Source: Verrucomicrobiota bacterium | GTDB taxonomy: Bacteria; Verrucomicrobiota; Verrucomicrobiia; Opitutales; Opitutaceae | DNA length: 9,451 nt | NCBI GenBank assembly: GCA_023433275.1 | Contig: JAEZDN010000109.1 | Location: 1-9,451 of the forward strand | Reading direction: 5' to 3' | Shown: positions 1 to 6,184 of the stretch, one piece after another | Layout: the number at the start of each line of letters is the position of its first letter | How positions within the stretch are numbered: the first letter of the stretch is position 1 | The notes under the pieces: generated by a model | The model's input: the letters and a program-made list of their open reading frames with translations, nothing else | Told to the model about the DNA's origin: nothing | Database searches by the model: none | Made by a program: the position numbers and the translations under genes

Positions 1-76
1 CCCCTAACCCCGGCGCCACCCCGCTCCGTGCCCTCCGAGCATCCTCTGGTTTTCCTCTGGGTCGAAAATGAATGCC

Positions 77-108
77 CCCAATAACCATTAACAAATAACC
101 AATAACCA
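77..108. repeat. TAACCA-rich short repeat tract
   Basis: An A/C-rich tract in which AATAACCA recurs at short spacing (AATAACCA, TTAAC, AAATAACC, AATAACCA). It stands out as an AT-rich patch in otherwise GC-rich DNA. It lies upstream of the small secreted-protein gene and directly abuts the hairpin at 109-124. It encodes nothing recognisable. The low complexity is seen directly; that it belongs to a dispersed genomic repeat family is inference. Confidence 0.5.
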
Positions 109-124
109 TAGCGGAACGCCGCTA
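109..124. repeat. Short perfect inverted repeat (TAGCGG-AACG-CCGCTA)
   Basis: Six bases, TAGCGG (109-114), pair perfectly with CCGCTA (119-124) around a four-base AACG loop. No T-tract follows on either strand, so it does not look like an intrinsic terminator. It may be a small REP-like element. Six pairs can also arise by chance in GC-rich DNA. Confidence 0.4.
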
Positions 125-291
125 CCACACGGCCCGCGCCGGCTAGGCCTCTCCCCCCTCGCGCGCCGGGTTCTCTTCAAGGCACAGAGCGGGTCCACGC
201 CCCATGGCCGAGCGATGAGTGATGGTGCATACTCACTGCCCGATGCCGGCGCCACCCAGACAACGTGGGCGGCCCGGCTCTCCGCCCTGCC

Positions 292-939
292 ATGCCCGCC
301 CGCCCGCTTCGCCACTTTTGCATTCCTGCGTCCATCCTCTTCGCCGCCGTGCTGGTCAACGCGGCGCTGGCGGCCCCTTCGCATCGCAACATCCGCGTCG
401 ATGCCACCGCGCAACCCGACGCCGCCCGCGATTTGTTCTCCTACGAGATAATTTCCCGCCCCACTTCCAGCCCGGACCGGCCCGAGTTTGATGAGGCCGT
501 GCGCCATATCCGAACGGCGCTCTCGGGCTGCGGTTTCTACGAGGCACCGGATGGCGTCGCGCCCGACGTCGCCATCGAGGTGGAATGCGGGATCCTCCTT
601 CCGCGCACCGAGACCCGCACCCGTTCCGTCCCCGTCCACGCCATGCCCACCAATGGTGAATTGTTGCGCAATGTGCCGCTGACGTTCGTCACGGAACAGT
701 ATCAGGTCTCGGTGCGCCTCAAATACCTCATGGTCACGGCCCGACCCCGCGGCTCCAGCGATCCGCTCTGGCGCGTCCAGGCCGCGATCGACGATGACAC
801 CCCCGCCCTCACGCCGTGCCTGCCCCTGCTGGCCGCCGCGGTCATGAACCACATCGGCTACGACACCGGCGGCACCCGCACCATGAAACTGTCCTACCAC
901 GACACCGACGTCGCCTTCATCACCCAAGGCCTGCCGTGA
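292..939 (+). CDS. Small secreted protein of unknown function
   Basis: A 215-residue protein. The ATG at 292 is chosen because it starts directly with a good signal peptide: basic MPARPLRH, a hydrophobic stretch (about residues 9-25) and an Ala-rich AALAA cleavage site near residue 28. An in-frame GTG at 265 would add nine residues and weaken the signal. The mature part contains FDEAVRHIRTALSGCGFYEA followed by PDVAIEVECG. That pattern, one helix leading to 'poorly numbered' strand-rich sequence, recalls small periplasmic proteins of the DUF4136 kind, but I do not claim membership. There is no lipobox and no catalytic motif. Two cysteines in the first half of the mature chain (SGCGF, VECGI) could pair outside the cytoplasm. 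It converges with the isomerase gene downstream. The very long open frame on the opposite strand is a GC-bias shadow. The gene call is fairly sure; the function is unknown. Confidence 0.72.
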   Translation: MPARPLRHFCIPASILFAAVLVNAALAAPSHRNIRVDATAQPDAARDLFSYEIISRPTSSPDRPEFDEAVRHIRTALSGCGFYEAPDGVAPDVAIEVECGILLPRTETRTRSVPVHAMPTNGELLRNVPLTFVTEQYQVSVRLKYLMVTARPRGSSDPLWRVQAAIDDDTPALTPCLPLLAAAVMNHIGYDTGGTRTMKLSYHDTDVAFITQGLP

Positions 940-967
940 CCGATCGCGCCTGCGACGCGCTATCGTC

Positions 968-995
968 TGGAGGGGCGACGCTCGTCCACGCCCCG
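968..995. repeat. Solitary half copy of palindrome A
   Basis: This 28-base stretch, beginning TGGAGGGGCGACGCTCGTCC, matches the left arm of the intact palindrome at 5193-5220 at 22 of 28 positions by eye. No matching right arm follows within the next 50 bases. It lies 28 bases past the stop codon of the small secreted-protein gene. The similarity is seen in the sequence; that it is a decayed element is inference. Confidence 0.5.
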
Positions 996-1049
996 CCGTG
1001 AGAATCATCCGCGACGCGAACAACCCATACTGATGCCTGCATCGTTTTG

Positions 1050-1125
1050 TAGGGGCGCAGACTTGCTGCGCCCTGAGGCATGTGCCGCGAGCTCACGCAA
1101 CGGGCGCAGCAAGACTGCGCCCCTA
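1050..1125. repeat. Palindrome A, full copy in the convergent gap
   Basis: The left arm (1050-1073, starting TAGGGGCGCAGACTTGC) pairs with the right arm (1102-1125) at 23 of 24 positions, with a 28-base loop. It sits between two convergent genes, where a bidirectional terminator would be expected. But the T-run comes before the left arm (GTTTTG at 1044-1049) and no T-run follows the stem on either strand, so it is not a canonical intrinsic terminator. It could stabilise or cap 3' mRNA ends as REP elements do; that is inference. The arm sequence differs from the copies at 5193-5904 while pairing is kept. Confidence 0.8.
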
Positions 1126-1132
1126 CCCCCTT

Positions 1133-1171
1133 CCATCCGGGTCCATCCGAGATACCCGTGGTTAGGATCGG
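1133..1171. repeat. Degenerate CCATCCG direct repeat
   Basis: CCATCCGGGT is followed by CCATCCGAGA and then CCCGTGGTTAGGAT. This looks like a worn copy of the 'CCATCCGTG...CCGTGGTTA' type of intergenic repeat that I recall from verrucomicrobial and planctomycete genomes. Only the two near-identical CCATCCG units are direct evidence; the family link is from memory. Confidence 0.35.
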
Positions 1172-1214
1172 AACGTCTCGAGCGGCTGGAATCAACCCGC
1201 TTCCAGCCCACCCC

Positions 1215-2165
1215 TTAAAACCCGTCCGCGTCCCGATACGCGCGGATCACCGCCTCCTCGCCTTCCTTGCCGGACTGCGCGTTGCCGTGCTCCATGCCCA
1301 CCACGCCGGCGAAACCCTTGCGGTGGATGTGACGAAACACATTGCGATAATTGATCTCGCCCGTGCCCGGCTCCTTGCGGCCCGGATTGTCGCCAGCCTG
1401 GAAATACGCGATCTCGTCCCAGCACCGATCGATGTTCGGGATCAGATTTCCCTCGGTGATCTGCTGGTGATAGATATCGAAGAGGATCTTGCACGACGGG
1501 CTGTTGACCGCCTTGCACAGCGCATACGCCTGGTCCGAACGCCGCAGGAACACCCCGCCGTGGTCCCGATGCCAGTTCAGCGGCTCCAGCACCATGACCA
1601 ACCCGTGCGGCTCCAGGATCGCGGAACACTCGCGCAACAGGGCGATCGCGTTCGCCATCTGGTAACCTTCCGCCAGTCGCGGTCCGCCGTAGCGATTCCA
1701 GCGCTCCGTCTTGTCCGACTGCTGGTCCACCGAGCCGGGCACCACCGTGAACCATTTCGCCCCGCAACGACCCGCGACTTCCACGGCCTGACGAATGCTC
1801 GCCAGAACCTTCTCCCGGTATTCCGGGCGCGCCACGGCGAAGGTGGGCTCATCAAAACTCGCGTGCGCCACGAACACGCCCATCTGCATCTTGTGCTCCG
1901 CGAGCGCGCGCCCGATGGCCTCCTGCTCCTCCGCCGGGCGGCCCGGCATGCCATTGTCCTCCCACGCCGTGAATCCCTGGTCGGCGGCAAACTTGATCTC
2001 GTCGAGAATGCCACCAGGCGCGTGTGCCTTGAACATCCCCGGGTGCGGCCCGTAACCCAGCTTGAAGCGCGGACGGGACGTGTCGGCGGCGAGCCGGGTG
2101 GCCCCGGTGAAAAGGACGGCGCTCGTGGCCAGCGCCGAAGAAACAAACGTGCGACGATTCATCAT
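1215..2165 (-). CDS. Tat-exported hydroxypyruvate-isomerase-like TIM barrel protein
   Basis: A 316-residue protein of the sugar phosphate isomerase/epimerase (AP-endonuclease-2) superfamily, closest in motifs to the Hyi group, which interconverts hydroxypyruvate and tartronate semialdehyde. Two tandem ATGs (2165, 2162) are equivalent starts; neither has a clear Shine-Dalgarno. Residues 3-27 form a twin-arginine signal (NRRTF, hydrophobic stretch, Ala-rich end), so it should be exported folded. Likely metal ligands sit at the expected places: Glu194 in LEPLN, Asp230 in FDIYH, Gln256 in FQAGDNPGR, Glu292 in GMEHG. The family signature EPGTGEINY is intact at about 265-273. Classical Hyi enzymes are cytoplasmic and usually have EY rather than EH at the last ligand, so the true substrate may differ. 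It lies 95 bases after the dehydrogenase gene on the same strand, so co-transcription is plausible. The fold is nearly certain; the exact reaction is not. Confidence 0.88.
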   Translation of the reverse strand: MMNRRTFVSSALATSAVLFTGATRLAADTSRPRFKLGYGPHPGMFKAHAPGGILDEIKFAADQGFTAWEDNGMPGRPAEEQEAIGRALAEHKMQMGVFVAHASFDEPTFAVARPEYREKVLASIRQAVEVAGRCGAKWFTVVPGSVDQQSDKTERWNRYGGPRLAEGYQMANAIALLRECSAILEPHGLVMVLEPLNWHRDHGGVFLRRSDQAYALCKAVNSPSCKILFDIYHQQITEGNLIPNIDRCWDEIAYFQAGDNPGRKEPGTGEINYRNVFRHIHRKGFAGVVGMEHGNAQSGKEGEEAVIRAYRDADGF

Positions 2166-2187
2166 GGGATTGTTGGATTTTGTTTTT

Positions 2188-2248
2188 TGTAGGGGCCGAG
2201 CTTGCTCGGTCTGCTCCGCGCAGGAATCGAGCGAGCTCGACCCCTGCA
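2188..2248. repeat. Palindrome A copy between dehydrogenase and isomerase genes
   Basis: The left arm (2188-2207, TGTAGGGGCCGAGCTTGCTC) pairs with the right arm (2229-2248) at 17 of 20 positions. The loop (2212-2228, around CTCCGCGCAGGAATC) resembles the CTCGCCGCGGGAACC loop of the tandem copies, which supports common origin. It fills most of the gap between the two minus-strand genes. On the transcribed strand the stem is followed by A-rich, not U-rich, sequence, so a stop of transcription here is not predicted. A stable stem could still alter mRNA decay and the ratio of the two products. Confidence 0.75.
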
Positions 2249-2260
2249 GGGCTGGAGACG

Positions 2261-4972
2261 TTACAAGCTCTTCAAATACGCGACCAGATCCGCCACCGCT
2301 TGGGCATCGAGCCCGAGTTGGTCGGCACTCAGCATCAGCGACCGATTCAGTCGATCATGTCGCTCGATCCGATCACGCGGGATCAGCTGGACCACGCCAC
2401 CCGTGCTCTGCACCACGAGCGGATCCCCGCTCGAGAGCATCCGGCCATGGACGACCCGCCCATCCTTGAGCCGCACCGTGGTGCCATCATAGCCGTGCGC
2501 GATGTCCGCCGACGGCTGGGTGATCGCGCCGATCACCACCTCCGTCGTCTGCATCTTGGCGAACGAGCTCAAGTTCGGGCCGTAATCCACGCCCTGGTCG
2601 CCAATGCGATGACACAGGTAACACGAGGCCACCAACGCCGCGCCGCGCTTCGCATCACCCGGGAGCGCGGCGATCTCGGCCGGCGACGGCAGGCTGCTGT
2701 CCGGCGCCGCCGGCACGACGATTTCGTTGACCACTACTTTCTCCGGGTCGTAAAGCCCGCGCGCTTTCAGCTCCTCGTTGAGCCCGTGGTCCGCCCAGCG
2801 CGTGTCCTTGTAATTGAGCAGCCACCAGAGCGCATGCTGCTGCACCATCCCGCTGCTCTTCTCCGCCAGGTCCGCCAACGCCAGCGCGGCCTCCCGGCTC
2901 GGGATGAAACCCAGCGCCGTCACCGACGCCAGCCGGTCCTTCTCCGCCAGGCTGGCCGCCGCGGCCCGCGCCGCGAAACCCGACACCGCCGCCTCCGGCG
3001 TCAACCGCCAGACCAGCTGCGCATGCGCCGCCGACCACTTCAGCGGATCCTTCTCCGGCTGGTTCTTTTCCAGCATCCCATAAATTTCCCGCTCCTTGCC
3101 CATGCAACCAATGCCCCACGCCTCGAGATACATGCGATCCTTGCCGTCGTAACCCTGCGCGAGCGTGAGCAGGATGTTGGCGGACTCGCCATACGGCACG
3201 TCCCGCATCGCCACCGCCACCTCGCGCCGCACGGCGGCGGAGGGGTCGGACGCCAGCTTCGCGGCGTGCGCGAGCACGCGGTGATTCTGCCGGCGCAAGG
3301 CCCGGAACGCCGCGAGCCGCGTCCCCGCATCGTCGGAACCCAGGAGCGATTCCACCCGCGCAACGCCATCGTTGCCCAACTCCGCCAGCAACCACACCGC
3401 CCGCACCCGGAGGTAGGGGTTGGCCTCGTTGAGCAATCCCGCCACCGCGGGAATCGCCGCGGCACCCTGCGCCTTCAACGCATTGTAACCCAGCGATCGC
3501 ACATTCACCGCCGGGCTCTTCAACGCCGTGAGCTGACCCTCGGTCGTGGCGAGATCGAACTTTGGCACCACCGATTTGAAACCTTTCGGCGCCACGCGAT
3601 AGATCGCACCCGCCGTGAGATTGTCGAAATCCTGGTGACCACCCACGCGCGGGTCGAACCAGTCGGCGATGTACACCGCGCCGTCCGGCCCGACCATCAC
3701 GTCGGACGGACGGAAGAACGTGTGGAGCTCCTTGCTCGTGCGTCCGCGCAACGCATCCGTGCCGGCCAGCGCCTGCCCCGGATTGCTCGTCGTGAAATGA
3801 AAACGCTCGAGCTTGAATCCGGCGCCATCCGCCTCGGGCCGGTAACCATAGATCATGTTGCGCGCCGCCTCGGCGCTCAGCAGCGTGCCGCGCCACTCGG
3901 GCCCGAACGCGTCGCCCTCATAAAAGGCAATGCCGGTCGGCGCCCCCGCGCCATAGACGTCGCCCGCGGGCATCACGCCCGGATCGTCCTGCCGCCACTC
4001 GGCCGTCGGGATGTCCTGACCCGGACGCCGGTCGGCGTTCCAGATGCGCTTCCCGTCACGGGAGAAGAAGCCCGCGCTGCCGTACTCCAGCACATAACTC
4101 GTGCGGCTCGCCGGCGGGTCGTCGTTGTCGTTCTGAAACACATCGCCGAACGACGTCACCGTCTGCTCATAGCTGTTGCGGTAATTGTGCCCGATGATCT
4201 CGGTGCCCGTGGCGTCGGGCTTCATGCGCACCGTGAATCCGCCGACGTACACGTGGCCGTCGTCGCTCTTCGCGCCGGCCAGCTGCGTGGGCCGCCAGCT
4301 GTAGGTGAACGGCGCCATGTTGCCCTGCGCGGGCTCGTAGGAACTGCCAACCCGGAAGGTCTTCCCCGCCCGGTCCGTGAAATGCGCGCTGTTGTTGCCC
4401 TGGCTGAAATACCAGCGGCCGTCCGGCCCGAAGGTCACCGAGTGCAACGAATGGTCATGGTTGCGCCCGTTGAAACCCGTCAGCAGCACTTCCCGCTTGT
4501 CCACCGCGGGATCCCAGCGGGCATTGCGGTCCACGTCGGTGTACACGATCAGGTCCGGGGCGTTGGAGACGATGATCTTGTTGTCGAGCACGGCGATGCC
4601 CAGCGGCGCGATCAGCGCCGGCTCCTGGATGAACACGTGGCTGGAGTCGGCCGCGCCGTCCCCGTCGGTGTCCTCGAGCACGACAATGCGGTCGCCGGCC
4701 GGGTCGCGATTCTCGTGACGCCGATAATTGACTCCCTCGGTCACCCAGATCCGGCCCTGGTAATCGACGTCCATGTTCGTCGGGTTGCGCAGCATCGGCG
4801 CCTGCGCCCACAGCGTGATCTCAAATCCCTCGGGAACCGTGAATCCCTCCACCGGCACGAGCGAGGGCGCCGGCGGCGCCTCCGCGGGTGGGGTCGACGG
4901 GGCCTGGGCCAGAGCGACGGACGAAAGCGAGACCAGCATCAAGCCGGCAACAAAACGCGTGGATAGCATCAT
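2261..4972 (-). CDS. PVC-type membrane-bound dehydrogenase with HEAT region and C-terminal cytochrome c
   Basis: A 903-residue exported protein. The ATG at 4972 (or the adjacent 4969) is preferred over one at 5041 because it begins with a clear signal peptide (MMLSTRFVAGLM...ALAQ) and a Pro/Ala-rich linker. Residues about 30-445 match the putative membrane-bound dehydrogenase domain typical of Pirellula and Verrucomicrobia (TIGR02604-like, glucose/sorbosone-dehydrogenase-type propeller), with NPTNMDVDYQGRIWVTEG and a Ca-binding-like DTDGDGAAD. Next comes a helical HEAT-like region (about 470-700). The C-terminus is the TIGR02603-like haem domain: CYLCH at 784-788 (coded by 2609-2623) and a candidate axial Met880 in RSLMLSAD. 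It should oxidise a sugar, polyol or similar substrate outside the cytoplasmic membrane and pass electrons to its haem. The substrate is unknown. No strong Shine-Dalgarno is seen. The 928-residue open frame opposite is a shadow. Confidence 0.92.
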   Translation of the reverse strand: MMLSTRFVAGLMLVSLSSVALAQAPSTPPAEAPPAPSLVPVEGFTVPEGFEITLWAQAPMLRNPTNMDVDYQGRIWVTEGVNYRRHENRDPAGDRIVVLEDTDGDGAADSSHVFIQEPALIAPLGIAVLDNKIIVSNAPDLIVYTDVDRNARWDPAVDKREVLLTGFNGRNHDHSLHSVTFGPDGRWYFSQGNNSAHFTDRAGKTFRVGSSYEPAQGNMAPFTYSWRPTQLAGAKSDDGHVYVGGFTVRMKPDATGTEIIGHNYRNSYEQTVTSFGDVFQNDNDDPPASRTSYVLEYGSAGFFSRDGKRIWNADRRPGQDIPTAEWRQDDPGVMPAGDVYGAGAPTGIAFYEGDAFGPEWRGTLLSAEAARNMIYGYRPEADGAGFKLERFHFTTSNPGQALAGTDALRGRTSKELHTFFRPSDVMVGPDGAVYIADWFDPRVGGHQDFDNLTAGAIYRVAPKGFKSVVPKFDLATTEGQLTALKSPAVNVRSLGYNALKAQGAAAIPAVAGLLNEANPYLRVRAVWLLAELGNDGVARVESLLGSDDAGTRLAAFRALRRQNHRVLAHAAKLASDPSAAVRREVAVAMRDVPYGESANILLTLAQGYDGKDRMYLEAWGIGCMGKEREIYGMLEKNQPEKDPLKWSAAHAQLVWRLTPEAAVSGFAARAAAASLAEKDRLASVTALGFIPSREAALALADLAEKSSGMVQQHALWWLLNYKDTRWADHGLNEELKARGLYDPEKVVVNEIVVPAAPDSSLPSPAEIAALPGDAKRGAALVASCYLCHRIGDQGVDYGPNLSSFAKMQTTEVVIGAITQPSADIAHGYDGTTVRLKDGRVVHGRMLSSGDPLVVQSTGGVVQLIPRDRIERHDRLNRSLMLSADQLGLDAQAVADLVAYLKSL

Positions 4973-5120
4973 GAACAATGGGGGTCGGGGTTGCGTAACG
5001 AAAAGACCCCAAGAGCCAAGCGCCCCGCCCTTTCGATGCAAGGCCCGCGTGCCGCAAATTGCACGACCGTAAAGCGACCACCGAACGATCCACGCACCAT
5101 CCGACGATCTCCTTCCCCCG

Positions 5121-5144
5121 GTAGGGGCCGAGCTTTCTCGGTCC
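5121..5144. repeat. Solitary half copy of palindrome A
   Basis: GTAGGGGCCGAGCTTTCTCG matches the left arm of the copy at 2188-2211 with one difference (TTT for TTG) plus the following GTC. No complementary right arm follows. It lies about 150 bases upstream of the dehydrogenase start and 45 bases before the tandem array. Confidence 0.55.
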
Positions 5145-5190
5145 TTCGATCACCGCGTGACCCGCCAAGAATCACCGATCCCCAAAGTTT

Positions 5191-5512
5191 CCTGTAGGGG
5201 CGCGGCTCGACCACGCCCTCTTCTCGCCGCGGGAACCGAGGGCGTGGACGACCCACGCCCCTACAAAAGAACAGCTCGACCGCGCACGCGGCGGCATCGC
5301 CTCTGTGTCTCTGCGTCTCTGTGCGCCTATTTTTTTCCCGGCTCTTCCGCCATACAGACCAGAACCGAGATCATCCCAAACAATAGTTCGCACAGAGACA
5401 CAGAGACGCAGGGTCGGAACCGAAGGAATCAGGTTTCCCGCACCCCCACCACAACGTGGACTCCCGATCGCGAGCCGAGATTCCCCTCTTTGGATCCGAA
5501 AACCGCACGTCT
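5191..5512. repeat. Composite tandem repeat, unit 1 (322 bp)
   Basis: The unit carries two nested inverted repeats. Palindrome A: left arm 5193-5220 and right arm 5238-5265 pair at 25 of 28 positions around the loop TTCTCGCCGCGGGAACC. Palindrome B: CTCTGTGTCTCTGCGTCTC-rich left arm (5299-5326) and its inverse CGCACAGAGACACAGAG (5389-5413), with a loop of about 62 bases. A tail (5414-5512) with ACAACGTGGACTCCCGATCG and TTTGGATCCG completes the unit. The next unit starts with the same CCTGTAGGGGCGCGGCTCGA at 5513. This is the most divergent of the three copies. Confidence 0.9.
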
Positions 5513-5829
5513 CCTGTAGGGGCGCGGCTCGACCGCGCCCTCTTCTCGCCGCGGGAACCGAGGGCGTGAACGAGCCTTGCCCCTACAAAAGAACAACTCG
5601 ACCGCGCACGCGGCGGCATCGCCTCTGTGTCTCTGCGCCTCGTGCGCCTATTTCTTCCCGGGCTCTTCCGCCATACCAACCAGAACCGAGATCATCCCGG
5701 CAATAGTTCGCACAGAGACACAGAGACGCAGAGGCGGAACCGAAGGACTCAGGTCGCCAACCCACAACAACGTGGACTCCCGATCGCGAGGCCGAGATCC
5801 CCCTCTTTGGATCCGGAAACCGCGCCTCT
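5513..5829. repeat. Composite tandem repeat, unit 2 (317 bp)
   Basis: Same architecture as unit 1. Palindrome A arms are 5515-5542 and 5560-5587 with an identical 17-base loop. Palindrome B arms are 5621-5647 and 5709-5735. The tail, again with CAACGTGGACTCCCGATCGC and TTTGGATCCG, runs to 5829. Differences from its neighbours are single-base changes and indels of a few bases, so the duplication is fairly recent but not brand new. Confidence 0.9.
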
Positions 5830-6057
5830 CCTGTAGGGGCGCGGCTCGACCGCGCCCTCTTCTCGCCGCGGGAACCGAGGGCGTGGACGAGCCTCGCCCC
5901 TACAAAAGAGCAGCTCGACCGCGCACGCGGCGGCAGCGCCTCTGTGTCTCTGCGCCTCTGTGCGCCTATTTTCTTCCCGGCTCTTCCGCCATACCAGCCA
6001 GAAAACCGAAATCATCCCGGCAATATTTCGCACAGAGACACAGAGACGCAGAGGCGG
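5830..6057. repeat. Composite tandem repeat, unit 3 (shortened, 228 bp)
   Basis: Palindrome A arms are 5832-5859 and 5877-5904. Palindrome B arms are 5938-5965 and 6029-6056. Similarity stops right after the second B arm (GCAGAGGCGG at 6048-6057); the ~95-base tail present in units 1 and 2 is missing. The array therefore begins with palindrome A and ends exactly on palindrome B, which suggests that A-to-B is the basic element and the tail is the spacer trapped by tandem duplication. Confidence 0.88.
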
Positions 6058-6184
6058 AGCAAAAACTCTGGTTTCTAAATTTAAATCCTGGAGGCATCGG
6101 TCCGAAAAAGTCGGGCAAGGTCCGCGCCTCCCTTCTCAACGCTCGACTGTCCCGAACTCCCGCCACTAGGTATCTCGCGTCTCC

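Larger units (their letters stand above)
4973..6184. other. 1.2-kb gene-free region between divergent genes
   Basis: This stretch separates the minus-strand dehydrogenase gene from the plus-strand WD40 gene. It holds a half copy of palindrome A (5121-5144), three tandem composite units (5191-6057) and an AT-richer leader (6060-6100, with AAATTTAAAT) before the WD40 gene. The promoters of both flanking genes should lie here, but I cannot point to a convincing -35/-10 pair. Open frames crossing it (for example 5577-6188 on the plus strand) consist of the repeat translated in different frames, start at arbitrary ATGs and resemble no protein family, so I regard the region as non-coding. Confidence 0.75.

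Noticed and set aside
88..1023. 311-residue minus-strand open frame
   Set aside because: Gly/Arg-rich shadow of the small secreted-protein gene. It also crosses the repeat DNA at both ends.
1050..1125. Rho-independent bidirectional terminator
   Set aside because: The stem is strong, but no T-run follows it on either strand; the T-run precedes it.
1080..2192. 370-residue plus-strand open frame
   Set aside because: It is the antisense shadow of the isomerase gene, which has a Tat signal and an intact metal-site motif set.
2180..4966. 928-residue plus-strand open frame
   Set aside because: It is the antisense of the dehydrogenase gene. Its product is Arg/His-rich with no family resemblance, while the minus strand gives a signal peptide, a propeller and CYLCH.
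4973..5190. Promoter for the dehydrogenase gene
   Set aside because: Only weak partial matches to -35/-10 hexamers with poor spacing; nothing above chance in this GC-rich sequence.
5191..6057. CRISPR array
   Set aside because: Period is about 320 bases, the units are similar throughout with no unique ~30-40 base spacers, and no cas genes are near.
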